From contig DATFPQ010000298.1 in assembly GCA_035264765.1 (NCBI GenBank), forward strand, positions 1 through 45,013: a stretch of 45,013 bases of DNA, in the 5' to 3' direction. Shown here piece by piece: positions 33,177 to 41,211 of the stretch. The translations under genes and the position numbers were made by a program. The notes under the pieces are model-generated. The model worked only from the letters and a program-made list of their open reading frames with translations, was not told the origin of the DNA and did no database searches. Numbering within the stretch: the stretch's first letter is position 1; every line of letters starts with the position of its first letter. The stretch is from DATFPQ01 sp035264765 (GTDB lineage: Bacteria; Actinomycetota; Actinomycetes; Actinomycetales; Angustibacteraceae).

Positions 33177-33803
33177 TCAGCCGTGCTCGGCGGGCAGGTG
33201 GTCGCGGGCCCACAGCGCGGCACTGGTGCGGTCGGCGACGCCCAGCCGGCGGAACACGTTGCCGACGTGGACCTTGACTGTGCGCTCGCTGATCCCCAGG
33301 GCCCGGCCGATCTGCTTGTTCGCCATCCCCTGCGCCAGCAGCCGCAGCACCTGCTCCTCGCGGGCGCTGAGCGCGTCGTCGCGACGATGGGTCGGCGCCG
33401 GGAGCAGGGCGCGGGCCACGCGGGGGTCGATCGGCGCGTTCCCCCCCGCCGCGGACCGGACCGCGGTGACGACGTCCCGCGGGTCGCAGTCCTTGAGCAG
33501 ATAGCCCACCGCGCCGGCGGCCACGGCGTCGGTGACCCGGTGGTGGTCCGCGAAGGACGTCAGGACGACGACGTGCGTGCCGGGGGAGGCGGCGACGATG
33601 TGCCGGGTCGCGGCGACGCCGTCGAGCACCGGCATGGACAGGTCCATCAGGACGACGTCCGGCTTGAGCCGGGTGGCGAGCTCCACCGCCTGCTGGCCGT
33701 CGGACGCCTCGCCGACCACCTCGATGTCCTGAGTGCCGGCGAGCAGCGCGGCCAGCCCGGCTCGCACCAGCCGGTGGTCGTCCACCAGCAGCACACGGGT
33801 CAT
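33177..33803 (-). CDS. NarL/LuxR-type response regulator
   Basis: A 208-residue two-domain regulator. The receiver domain begins MTRVLLVDDHRLVRAGL, with the acidic pair in VDDH, the phospho-acceptor Asp54 in VVLMDLSMP, the Thr/Ser switch in VVVLTSF and the Lys in YLLKDCD. The output domain (about residues 143-205) is a LuxR helix-turn-helix: LSAREEQVLRLLAQGMANKQIGRALGISERTVKVHVGNVFRRL. It binds DNA when phosphorylated by the partner kinase. The start overlaps the kinase stop (ATGA), which fixes both starts and makes them a pair. Target genes are not evident; fadE5 lies just downstream on the same strand but has its own upstream sites. Confidence 0.94.
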   Translation of the reverse strand: MTRVLLVDDHRLVRAGLAALLAGTQDIEVVGEASDGQQAVELATRLKPDVVLMDLSMPVLDGVAATRHIVAASPGTHVVVLTSFADHHRVTDAVAAGAVGYLLKDCDPRDVVTAVRSAAGGNAPIDPRVARALLPAPTHRRDDALSAREEQVLRLLAQGMANKQIGRALGISERTVKVHVGNVFRRLGVADRTSAALWARDHLPAEHG

Positions 33804-35215
33804 GCCGTGCGCATCCGCAGCTGCCACCAGGTTCCCTCCTCGGGTGCCGACGCGACCGCCAGGGTGGCGCCCGCGTCTCGTGCCAGGTCGGTCATCACGC
33901 GCAGGCCCAGGGAGTCCCCCTCTTGCGCGGACGTGACCGCGCCCACGTCGAACCCGACGCCGTCGTCCACGACGTCCAGGACGACCTCGTCGCCGTCCCT
34001 GCGCAGGCGCACCAGCACGCTCGAGGCGGCGGCGTGCTTCGCGACGTTGACGAGGCACTCGTTGGCGATCCGGAAGACGAGGCGCTCCACCTCGGCGTCG
34101 AGCTGATGGGGGTAGGCAGCGGCGGGCAGGTCCAGCTGGACGTCGACGTTGCGGGCCCGCAGCGGACCGGCGAGGTCCTGCAGCGCCACCCCGAGGCCGG
34201 CGGACGCCAGGCTCGGCGGGTAGATGTCCACGAGCAGCGAGCGCAGCCCACCGATGCTGCCGCGGACCGTGGCCGCGGTCTCCCGCAGCTGCTCCGCGAG
34301 CTCCGGGGCATTCTCCCGCTGGGCGCGCTCGACACTGCCCGCGAGGGCGAAGGACGTGGCGGCGAGCTCCTGCACCACCCCATCGTGCAGCGTCCCGGCG
34401 ATCCGGCGCCTCTCGGCGAGCGAGGCGTCGACCGCGCGGCGCAGCAGTGCCTCCCGTCCGGCCTGGCTGCGGCGGACGCTGTCCTGCAGTCGCCAGAGCA
34501 CCGGCAGCAGCAGCAGGAGAAGCAGCAACACCGTGCCCATGAGCAGCGCGGCGAAGCCCCGCCACACGCGCTCTCTGCGCACGTTGACGTCGTGGTACGG
34601 CGCGTAGATCTCGAAGAGCAGCGGCGTCTGGCTCGGCGCTACCCGCACCCGCCGGTAGACCTCCAGCAGCTTGCCCTGGCCGCGCTCGTACCGGTTCTCC
34701 GGCTGGCTCAGGTCGGTGACCTCTGCCCGAGTCCGCCCGTCGGCGAGCGCCTCCCGCTCGTCGGCGGACAGGTCGAGGGTCTGGTTGGTGAGCCGGGGTT
34801 CGTCGGAGTACACGATGCGCCCGTCGGCCGACCAGATCTTGACCCGGACCACGGAGGAGCCGATGATCTGACGCCGGACCACCCGGTCCAGCCGGCCCAT
34901 GGCGTCGGCTTCGCGCGCCAGCACCTCGTCGGTCAGGACCGGCTCCAGGACCTTGGCCATCAGGTCGGCGCGCTCACTGGCGTCGCGAACGCCCTCCTGC
35001 TCGGCCAGGCTGCGGGCGGCGACGGCGCCGAGCGCGATGGCCACGATGACGGCTGCGAGCGCGGCCACAACCGGCACCAGGATCCGGCGGGTAGCAAGGG
35101 TCGGTTCGGACGGCCTCTCGTCGCCGGCTGCGAGCACGACGAAGGGCGCAGGCCCGCGTCCGGCCCCCGTCTGGTGCTGCGCGACGGGCGACCCGGTGGC
35201 GTCGACGTCTCTCAT
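33800..35215 (-). CDS. Membrane sensor histidine kinase (HisKA_3 type)
   Basis: A 471-residue kinase. The start at 35215 is preferred because its ATG overlaps the TGA of an upstream 12-codon ORF that has a good ribosome site. Topology: a cytoplasmic N-terminus, TM1 at about 45-67, an extracellular sensor of about 160 residues with PAS/Cache-like content (VVRVKIWSADGRIVYSDEP), TM2 at about 225-250, then the dimerisation/phosphotransfer helix ERRRIAGTLHDGVVQELA with His277. The C-terminal ATPase domain shows NECLVNVAKHAAAS (N box) and DDGVGFDVGA (G box). It phosphorylates the coupled LuxR-type regulator. The ligand is unknown. Confidence 0.92.
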   Translation of the reverse strand: MRDVDATGSPVAQHQTGAGRGPAPFVVLAAGDERPSEPTLATRRILVPVVAALAAVIVAIALGAVAARSLAEQEGVRDASERADLMAKVLEPVLTDEVLAREADAMGRLDRVVRRQIIGSSVVRVKIWSADGRIVYSDEPRLTNQTLDLSADEREALADGRTRAEVTDLSQPENRYERGQGKLLEVYRRVRVAPSQTPLLFEIYAPYHDVNVRRERVWRGFAALLMGTVLLLLLLLLPVLWRLQDSVRRSQAGREALLRRAVDASLAERRRIAGTLHDGVVQELAATSFALAGSVERAQRENAPELAEQLRETAATVRGSIGGLRSLLVDIYPPSLASAGLGVALQDLAGPLRARNVDVQLDLPAAAYPHQLDAEVERLVFRIANECLVNVAKHAAASSVLVRLRRDGDEVVLDVVDDGVGFDVGAVTSAQEGDSLGLRVMTDLARDAGATLAVASAPEEGTWWQLRMRTA

Positions 35216-35250
35216 GGGCGCGCGGGCCCGCGCGTCGTGGGCTGGTCCAT
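35212..35250 (-). CDS. 12-codon leader ORF coupled to the sensor kinase
   Basis: Reading left from an ATG at 35250, the frame gives MDQPTTRGPARP and a TGA (35214-35212) that overlaps the kinase ATG in an ATGA junction. GGAGGG lies 6 bases upstream of this ATG, whereas the kinase start has none of its own. Ribosomes probably load here and re-initiate on the kinase gene. It may serve only for translational coupling, or as a small leader peptide. No homologue is recognised. Confidence 0.5.
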   Translation of the reverse strand: MDQPTTRGPARP

Positions 35251-35419
35251 GGCGGTCCCTCCGAAGTCGTCGGTGTGCACCCTTTTGTCCCTGGCGCCCA
35301 CTGTGCTCCGCCATCGGACCATCGTCCTAGTGCCGGTGTTGGCTCGGGACTCTAGTGTGACCTGCGCGGTCGCCCCGCCGTGGGCAGTTCTCCGGACCCG
35401 TACGCCTCCAGCAGTGGTT

Positions 35420-35995
35420 TCAGGGCAGCCGACGCCCCCGGTGGACCCGGTCGCCGGCGCGTGCGGGGTCGAGGTGGACGTCGGACAGCAGCCGGACCGG
35501 ACCCACCCGAAGAACGCCGGACGACGTGGGCTCCGCCCGCAGGCCTCCTCGACCGCGCAGGGCATCCCGTGCGCCGGGCGCCAGCCGGTCGTCCATCCAG
35601 GCACAGGGCGAGGTCTCCCCAGCGGCCTGGAAGTGCACGGGTCCGTCGCCATTGTCGAGCGTGAACGGCCGGCCGCGCAGCCCGTTCAGGTCGATGCCGC
35701 GGACGACGACGTTGCGCCGGGCCAGCCGGGGGTCGAGCGTCCCGCGATGGAGGCCGAGCTCGTCCTCGACCGCTTCCACCGCCTCGGCGGCGAGCAGCGA
35801 TACCGAGGACGCCAGCCGGGAGACCTTCCCGAAGAACCGGTCGCCGCGGATGCCCCGGTGCTCGACGACGTCCACCTGCTGCGGGTAGCTCGTGCGGTGC
35901 GGTCCGACGCCGGTTGATGGGTCCGGAGAGTGGAACCAGTAGTTGTGCCCTGGTGAGACGACGAGCGCCACCACGCGGGAGCCGTCCTCGGCCAC
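35420..35995 (-). CDS. MOSC-domain protein
   Basis: A 191-residue protein from a GTG with GGGAG 5 bases upstream. MOSC domains are beta-barrels related to the C-terminal domain of molybdenum cofactor sulfurases, and carry sulfur on a conserved cysteine. Here that cysteine is in SPCAWMDDRLAPGARDALRGRGG, a region near identical in form to other bacterial MOSC proteins. Earlier motifs are VEHRGIRGDRFFG and ARRNVVVRGIDLNGLRGRPF. Stand-alone MOSC proteins take part in molybdenum-cofactor sulfur transfer or detoxification of N-hydroxylated compounds; the exact reaction of this branch is not known. It is divergent from the phosphatidyltransferase gene. Confidence 0.85.
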   Translation of the reverse strand: MAEDGSRVVALVVSPGHNYWFHSPDPSTGVGPHRTSYPQQVDVVEHRGIRGDRFFGKVSRLASSVSLLAAEAVEAVEDELGLHRGTLDPRLARRNVVVRGIDLNGLRGRPFTLDNGDGPVHFQAAGETSPCAWMDDRLAPGARDALRGRGGLRAEPTSSGVLRVGPVRLLSDVHLDPARAGDRVHRGRRLP

Positions 35996-36435
35996 GGCAC
36001 CTCCCTGCGTGTTGTGTGCGGCGAGTTCGTCTCTGAGCGTATTTCGTGGCGGGTCGGGTGCTCCGGTCGGTGCTGGCCCTGCACCCCGGCTCCGGGCAGC
36101 GACGGGCAGAGGACGCCGTTGCCCAGGGCCGGCAGACGGACCGCACCGGACCCGTCGACGTCCCTCGGCCGCTCAGTGGTCGCCCGAAGATCGCGGAGTC
36201 GCAGCCTGTGCGGGGCCCGGCCGGGTAGCGTGCGGCGGGTGAGGGCTGCCGAGGAGACCCGAGCGGCGGACTGCGGCCGGTCGCTGGTTGCTGAGCCCAC
36301 CGTCGTCCCGGCATGACCGGGCTGGGGGTGTGCGTGGCCGAACGGTCCCGCACAATGGGCACAGCGGCGACTCGCGCCGTGACGGCGCGTCCGGGGTGGA
36401 CCCGGTCCGCGGCGCGCCGGCAACGGGGAGGCTCC
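35996..36435. other. 440-bp divergent gap between the MOSC and phosphatidyltransferase genes
   Basis: No gene can be supported. Short open frames here have no homologous look and no matching ribosome sites. Possible -10 boxes for the rightward gene are CACAAT (36351-36356) and TAGCGT (about 36227); neither has a good -35 box. The gap is unusually long for this compact region and could hold regulatory sites not visible by eye. Confidence 0.5.
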
Positions 36436-37194
36436 GTGCAGACGACGTCGGGCTGGTGGCGCGTTGGCGCGGCAGCAGTGCACCTGTATACCGCGAGCGG
36501 GGCGGCCCTCGCCCTGCTCATCGTCCTGGCCGCGGTCGGCGGCCACGAGGCCCGGGCCCTGTGGCTCGGCCTGGTGGCGCTGATCATCGACGGCACCGAT
36601 GGGATGCTCGCCCGGTTCATGCGGGTCAAGGAGCGCATCCCATGGTTCGACGGGGCTCGGCTGGACGACATCGTCGACTACCTCACCTACGTCTTTGCGC
36701 CGGTCCTGCTGCTGTGGTCGGGTGGCTACCTACCTGAGGGTGGCTGGGGGATCGCCCTGGCGACGCTGCCGCTGCTGGCCTCGACCTACCAGTTCTGCCG
36801 GGTCGACGCGAAGACCGACGAGCGCTCGTTCTACTTCCTCGGCTTCCCGAGCTACTGGAACGTCGTCGCCTTCTATGTGATCGTGCTACGCCTGCAGCCC
36901 GCCGTCGTGGGGACGCTGCTGCTCGTCTTCTCGATCCTCGTCTTCGTGCCGATCCGGTACGTGTACCCGTCGCGCACCCAGGAGTTCCGCCCGCTCACCC
37001 TGGGGCTGACGGCCGTGTGGCTCGTGGCGTACGCGGTGATCCTCACCCAGCTTCCGGACCCCCACCCGTTCTGGCTGGCCCTGTCGGTGCTGTACCTCCT
37101 CTACTACCTGGTGCTCAGCCTGCACCTCACCGCGCAGCGGCGCCGCAGCGCGTCGCAGCTCGGGGCGCCGGCGCCCGCGGGCGTCCTCGACTAG
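36436..37194 (+). CDS. pcs: CDP-alcohol phosphatidyltransferase, phosphatidylcholine synthase type
   Basis: A 252-residue integral membrane enzyme. I start at the GTG at 36436, behind GGGGAGG; a longer frame exists but adds a non-hydrophobic 41 residues. About eight helices are present. The catalytic motif is D55-G-x2-A-R-x12-G-x3-D-x3-D81. The 12-residue gap, in place of the usual 8 of the CDP-alcohol phosphotransferase family, is characteristic of bacterial phosphatidylcholine synthase (Pcs), which condenses choline with CDP-diacylglycerol. Supporting segments are WFDGARLDDIVDYLTYVFAP and FCRVDAKTDERSFYFLGFPSYWN. The following gene starts within its stop codon. Alternative: an uncharacterised relative with another alcohol substrate. 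Confidence 0.78.
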   Translation: MQTTSGWWRVGAAAVHLYTASGAALALLIVLAAVGGHEARALWLGLVALIIDGTDGMLARFMRVKERIPWFDGARLDDIVDYLTYVFAPVLLLWSGGYLPEGGWGIALATLPLLASTYQFCRVDAKTDERSFYFLGFPSYWNVVAFYVIVLRLQPAVVGTLLLVFSILVFVPIRYVYPSRTQEFRPLTLGLTAVWLVAYAVILTQLPDPHPFWLALSVLYLLYYLVLSLHLTAQRRRSASQLGAPAPAGVLD

Positions 37195-38039
37195 TGGTCC
37201 TTGACGTCGTTGCCGCCGTCGCGGCGGCCGTCGCGTATGGCGTGGCGGCCGTCCTGCAGGCGGTCGCGGCGCGCCGGGTCGAGCCCGCGGAGGGCGTCGA
37301 CCCGACCCTGCTGGTGCGCCTGCTGCGGCGTCCTGCCTTCGTCGTCGCCGTGGTCCTCAACCTGGTCGGCTACGTGCTGCACCTGATGGCGCTGCGCTCG
37401 CTGCCGCTGTTCCTCGTGCAGGCGGCCATCGCCGCCAGCGTGGCGGTCACAGCGGTGCTCAGCGGGCCGGTGCTCGGCGCGGTGCTGACCGGGCGGGACA
37501 AGCTGGCCGTGGGGAGTGCGGCGGCCGGCCTGATGCTTCTCACCATCGGGTCCGGAGGGACGACGGCCGGGACGCTGGGTACGGGCGGGCGGTGGCTCCT
37601 GGTCGCGGCCGCCGCCGCGGTCTGCATCGCCGGTTTCCTGGCCGGACGGATTACCGGGGGAACCGGGGCAGCCCTGCTCGGCGCGGTGGCCGGGTTCGGC
37701 TACGCCGTCGTCGGCGTCGGCAGCCGGGTACTGCCGGAGCTGAGACCTGCGGCCCTGATCACGGACCCGGCCACGTACGCGGTCGTGATCAGCGGCGGGG
37801 TGGCGTTCCTGCTGTACGCGACCGCACTGCAGCGCGGCGAGGTGATGACGGCGACCGGACCGATGGTCGTGGTGCAGACCGTGGTCCCCTCGCTCGTGGG
37901 GGTGACCCTGCTCGCGGACGTCGTCCGGTCAGGCTGGGAGGTCCCCGCGCTGCTCGGGCTGGCGCTGGCCGTCTGGGGCGCGTTCCAGCTCGGTCGCAGC
38001 GGCGCCGGCTCCCCGGCGTACACCTCGCGGGTCGGCTGA
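37194..38039 (+). CDS. DMT/EamA-like 9-10 TM membrane protein
   Basis: A 281-residue hydrophobic protein whose GTG start (37194) shares its first base with the TAG stop of the upstream gene, so it is translationally coupled. Nine or ten helices can be traced, in two similar halves, as in drug/metabolite transporters; note YGVAAVLQAVAARRVEP and FLVQAAIAASVAVTAVLSG in the first half and ATALQRGEVMTATGPMVVVQTVVPSLVGV in the second. Relatives in actinobacteria are annotated as DMT-family or hypothetical membrane proteins. Coupling to a choline-type phosphatidyltransferase suggests transport of an alcohol head group or a lipid; that is inference. Its end faces the next gene at 18 bases. Confidence 0.75.
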   Translation: MVLDVVAAVAAAVAYGVAAVLQAVAARRVEPAEGVDPTLLVRLLRRPAFVVAVVLNLVGYVLHLMALRSLPLFLVQAAIAASVAVTAVLSGPVLGAVLTGRDKLAVGSAAAGLMLLTIGSGGTTAGTLGTGGRWLLVAAAAAVCIAGFLAGRITGGTGAALLGAVAGFGYAVVGVGSRVLPELRPAALITDPATYAVVISGGVAFLLYATALQRGEVMTATGPMVVVQTVVPSLVGVTLLADVVRSGWEVPALLGLALAVWGAFQLGRSGAGSPAYTSRVG

Positions 38040-38057
38040 GCGACCCAGGCCGTGCTG

Positions 38058-38828
38058 TCAGCCCGTGACGGCGAACGCGCCGTAGCCGACGACCCGGTGG
38101 GCGTCCCCGGCGGTGTCGGCCGAGGTTCGCAGGTCGAGCAGCTCGACGGCGCCGCCGTGGCGGCGGGTCAGCATGAGCAGCGCCCTCAGGGCGTGGACTC
38201 CGCAGGCATCTCGCGGCCCGAGCTGGTCGACGTCGAGGCCGACGACCGCTGCCGCCGTGCGCCGGTCGCGCCGCTGCGCCGTCGCCCGGTCGAGGTAGTG
38301 GCTGAGGTCGGTGCTGCAGAGGAGGAGCACGGACTCGTCCGCCCACAGCGGCTCCAACAGGTCGGCGGCCCTCTCCGCCGATCCCGGTCCGACGGCGATC
38401 GGCAGGACCCGCAGGTCATGGTGAAGCCGCTGCAGGAATGGCAGCTGCACCTCGATGGCGTGCTCGCGCTCATGGGCTGAGCCGTCGAGGGGAATCCCCG
38501 CCGGGGGTGGCTCGACCGGCACGTCACCGAGCGGCGTGCGCCAGGCCTGTGCGTCCGACGCCGCCAGGTTGTGCAGCCGCGTCCAGTGCGAGGGCCCGAG
38601 GGCGACGACCCGTCGCCTGGCGTCCTCCCGCACGCGCACGTAGGCCGTGGCCGCGACCGGGCCGGAGTAGACGTAGCCCGCGTGCGGCACCACGAAGGCG
38701 CGCGGGGCTGGTGCGTTGGCGTGAGCCGGCGCGGACGCGGCGAGCAACCGGTCCACCGTCGCCGCAAGCTCCTCGCCGTCGGAGGGGTAGAACGTTCCGG
38801 CGGCCACCGGCGGCCGCAGGCCCGGCAC
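38058..38828 (-). CDS. amrB: AmmeMemoRadiSam system protein B (MEMO1 family)
   Basis: A 256-residue MEMO1-family protein, a dioxygenase-like fold related to extradiol (LigB) enzymes. The signature sequences are RPPVAAGTFYPSDGEEL at the N-terminus, VVPHAGYVYSGPVAATAY, LGPSHW, EREHAIEVQLPFLQ, and STDLSHYLDRATA, which together carry the His/Asp residues of the metal-like site. It lies 3 bases after the radical SAM gene and belongs to the same transcript. In many bacteria and archaea MEMO1, an AMMECR1-domain protein and a radical SAM enzyme occur together; the AMMECR1 (A) partner is absent here. The joint function is not established; a metal- or redox-linked modification is suspected. Confidence 0.9.
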   Translation of the reverse strand: MPGLRPPVAAGTFYPSDGEELAATVDRLLAASAPAHANAPAPRAFVVPHAGYVYSGPVAATAYVRVREDARRRVVALGPSHWTRLHNLAASDAQAWRTPLGDVPVEPPPAGIPLDGSAHEREHAIEVQLPFLQRLHHDLRVLPIAVGPGSAERAADLLEPLWADESVLLLCSTDLSHYLDRATAQRRDRRTAAAVVGLDVDQLGPRDACGVHALRALLMLTRRHGGAVELLDLRTSADTAGDAHRVVGYGAFAVTG

Positions 38829-38831
38829 GGC

Positions 38832-39932
38832 TCAGCGGGAGCCGACGAGCAGCGGCAGGCGACGTCGACCCCAGGTCCCCGGGGGTCCGTCATACCGGCC
38901 GGGAAGCGGCGTCCCACAGCGCTGGCAGCGGCCGTCGTCGGTGAGCCGGTACCTCCGGATGGAGTACCAGTCCCGCACCACGACGGCCTGGCCGCACCCG
39001 GGACAGGTGGTCGTCCCGCCCTCGGCGTCGTGCACGTTGCCGGTGTAGACGAAGCGCAGCCCGTTCGCCTGCGCGATGCCGCGGGCTCGGGTCAGCGTGG
39101 CGGGCGGCGTGGGCGGCACATCGCGGAGCTTGAAGTCGGGGTGGAACGCGGTGAAGTGCAGCGGCACGTCGGGTCCCAGGTGCTCCGCGAACCACCGGGT
39201 CATCGCGTCCAGCTCGGCGTCGCCGTCGTTGTGGCCCGGGATGAGCAGCGTCGTGACCTCCAGCCACACGTCGGTCTCGGTGTGCAGGTACTCCAAGGTC
39301 TCCAGCACGGGGCCGAGGGAGGCGGCTGTGATCTTGCGGTAGAAGCCGTCAGTGAACGCCTTCAGGTCGACGTTCGCGGCGTCCATCGCGGCGAACAGCT
39401 CGCGGCGCGGCTGGTCCCTGACGTACCCGGCAGTGACGGCGACCGCCCGGACGCCCCGTTCGTGGCACGCCGCGGCGACGTCGACCGCGTACTCCAGAAA
39501 GATCACCGGGTCGTTGTAGGTGAACGCCACGCTGCGACAGTCGCTTTCAACCGCAGCCTGCGCGATCTCCTCGGGCGCGGCCCGGTCGGTGAGCCGGTGC
39601 GTCTCCCGGGACTTCGAGATGTCCCAGTTCTGGCAGAACCGGCACGACAGGTTGCACCCGGCGGTGCCGAACGACAGCACCGCGCTGCCCGGCAGGAAGT
39701 GGTCGAGCGGCTTCTTCTCGATCGGGTCGACGCAGAAGCCGCTCGAGCGTCCGTAGGTGGTCAGCACGATTTGGTCGTCCACCCTGCCGCGAACGAAGCA
39801 CAGCCCGCGCTGACCCTCGTGGAGCCGGCAGGCCCGCGGGCAGACGTCGCACTGGATCCGCCCGTCGTCGCAGGCATGCCAGTGCCGCGTCGGCACCGTG
39901 AACGGGTCGGCCAGCGAGATCGGCTCGCCCAT
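38832..39932 (-). CDS. amrS: AmmeMemoRadiSam system radical SAM enzyme
   Basis: A 366-residue radical SAM enzyme. The 4Fe-4S cluster motif CxxxCxxC is in AGCNLSCRFCQNWDIS (C93, C97, C100). Four N-terminal cysteines (C28, C31, C35, C45; CDVCPRACRLHEG and RGLCFVRG) are typical of this family, related to pyruvate-formate-lyase activating enzymes. A zinc-ribbon tail follows (CPGCG and CQRCG near the end). AFTYNDPVIFLEYAVDVA and TTLLIPGHND are further family segments. A TACGGT box (minus strand, 39944-39939) lies 6 bases before the ATG, so the mRNA may be leaderless. It forms an operon with the MEMO1 gene; the natural substrate is unknown. Confidence 0.92.
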   Translation of the reverse strand: MGEPISLADPFTVPTRHWHACDDGRIQCDVCPRACRLHEGQRGLCFVRGRVDDQIVLTTYGRSSGFCVDPIEKKPLDHFLPGSAVLSFGTAGCNLSCRFCQNWDISKSRETHRLTDRAAPEEIAQAAVESDCRSVAFTYNDPVIFLEYAVDVAAACHERGVRAVAVTAGYVRDQPRRELFAAMDAANVDLKAFTDGFYRKITAASLGPVLETLEYLHTETDVWLEVTTLLIPGHNDGDAELDAMTRWFAEHLGPDVPLHFTAFHPDFKLRDVPPTPPATLTRARGIAQANGLRFVYTGNVHDAEGGTTTCPGCGQAVVVRDWYSIRRYRLTDDGRCQRCGTPLPGRYDGPPGTWGRRRLPLLVGSR

Positions 39933-40192
39933 GGTGTGACCGTACGCCGGAAGCCGCTCGCGGGGAACGCGCCGGTGAGGCACCGCTGGCCGGCCGCGCC
40001 GCCCGCTAGGGATGAGCGCCCACGGCGGGATCGTGGCAGCCAGCGTCCCTGCAGCGAAGGCCGTTGCCACAACGAGGCGCTCTGGGCGCAGGCGTGCCCA
40101 CACGGGACAGACCACCCGCGTCGGATGAGGCCCACTGGCCTGGAACGGGACACCTTGGTCTCAGCCACGATGGACAGCGTGAGGAGCACGAC

Positions 40193-40708
40193 ATGGCCAC
40201 GTTCACGGTGTGGAAGTTCGACGACCCGGAGGGCGCGAGCCAGGCGGCGAACATCCTCAAGAGGGCAGAGGCGGATGGGCTCGTCAAGGTGATCGACCAC
40301 GCTGTCGTCAGCTGGCCGGCCGACGCGTCGCGCCCCTCGAGCAGTCACGGGAACGAGGACAAGTGGCGCGGGACCGGCTGGGGCGCCTTCCTCGGTGGCC
40401 TCATCGGCTTGCTCTTCTTCATGCCGGTCATCGGCGCCGGCGTGGGAGCCGCTATCGGGCGCTGGAGCAAGTCGGCGGAGAACACGGGCATCACCAAGGA
40501 GCAGCTGGAGAGGATCCGCTCGGCGATCACCCCTGGCACCTCAGGCCTCTTCGCCGTCACGGACCAGAGCGACCGCGACCGCCTGGCTGAGCGCTTCCAC
40601 GGCCTGAAGCGCAGTCTGATCGAGACGAACCTCACGGACGCCGAGCGTCAGGTTCTGCTCGACGAGTTCGGAGGCACCGACGCCACCGCCAAACACCCGG
40701 CGGGCTAG
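40193..40708 (+). CDS. DUF1269-type membrane protein with glycine-zipper helices
   Basis: A 171-residue protein with GAGGAG upstream of its ATG. The first 45 residues (MATFTVWKFDDPEGASQAAN, then LKRAEADGLVKVIDHAVVSW) form an alpha/beta domain typical of DUF1269. A central glycine-rich hydrophobic segment follows (GTGWGAFLGGLIGLLFFMPVIGAGVGAAIG, about residues 63-92), then a helical C-terminal domain (ITKEQLERIRSAI, GTSGLFAVTDQSDRDRLAERF). The family is widespread in bacteria and its role is unknown; the glycine repeats suggest helix packing in membranes. It is divergent from the radical SAM gene, which may be unrelated. A 14-bp hairpin lies 90 bases after its stop. Confidence 0.82.
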   Translation: MATFTVWKFDDPEGASQAANILKRAEADGLVKVIDHAVVSWPADASRPSSSHGNEDKWRGTGWGAFLGGLIGLLFFMPVIGAGVGAAIGRWSKSAENTGITKEQLERIRSAITPGTSGLFAVTDQSDRDRLAERFHGLKRSLIETNLTDAERQVLLDEFGGTDATAKHPAG

Positions 40709-40798
40709 GCCCGACCCGTCGGCCCGGGTAGCGCCGTCGGGCGAAGTTTGACGCCTTGATGCAGCGGGGTGCCCTGGTGTCGAGACGGTGAGGAACGA

Positions 40799-40830
40799 CG
40801 AAGCCCCAGGTCCGGTGACCTGGGGCTTCG
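40799..40830. terminator. Terminator hairpin between the DUF1269 gene and tRNA-Gly
   Basis: CGAAGCCCCAGGTC (40799-40812) pairs perfectly with GACCTGGGGCTTCG (40817-40830) around a 4-base loop, CGGT. It is placed to end both the rightward DUF1269 transcript and the leftward tRNA transcript. Confidence 0.9.
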
Positions 40831-40846
40831 CGCTGGACCCAACCGG

Positions 40847-40917
40847 AGCGGGTGACGGGAATCGAACCCGCACTGTCAGCTTGGGAAGCTGATGTTCTGC
40901 CATTGAACTACACCCGC
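40847..40917 (-). tRNA. tRNA-Gly (anticodon CCC)
   Basis: A 71-base tRNA on the minus strand that folds fully. The acceptor stem is GCGGGTG with CACCCGC and the discriminator base is T. The anticodon loop TTCCCAA sits between TCAGC and GCTGA, giving anticodon CCC (reads GGG). The T arm is GCGGG-TTCGATT-CCCGT, with one G-T pair. CCA is not encoded. A TAGGCT box at 40972-40967 could be its -10 element. The terminator hairpin follows 17 bases downstream. Confidence 0.97.
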
Positions 40918-41211
40918 ATGGATGCTCTGACCTGGGAGGACGACCCACCGGCAAGCACCTGCCGAGAGCCTACACGGCTCGTACGTCGGGGAGTGAGGGA
41001 TCCCCTGTGGTCAGCCTCAGCACGGGTCGAGGCGTCGGGGAGCCTGGAGTCAGGTGGGACCGCCGAAGCGGCCGAGAACGCCGGGTCCGCTTTCGGCGCG
41101 ACGTGGCACGATCACGCAGGTGGCCAGACTGGTCAGGAATCAAGAAGCGCTGGTCGCCGAGCCGTACCTAGCGTGACCGCCATGGACACCATCACCACCT
41201 CAGGAGCGAAC

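Noticed and set aside
33804..34565. Extended response regulator with 254 extra residues
   Set aside because: The extension overlaps the kinase gene and reads as antisense-like, Arg/Gly-rich sequence. The receiver domain begins at 33803.
36046..36316. Short open frames in the MOSC-pcs gap
   Set aside because: Several overlapping frames of 60-100 codons, Arg/Pro-rich, none with a ribosome site or recognisable family.
40852..41211. Longer VOC protein starting inside the tRNA
   Set aside because: The in-frame extension crosses the tRNA gene and has no ribosome site; AGGAG before 41212 fixes the start.
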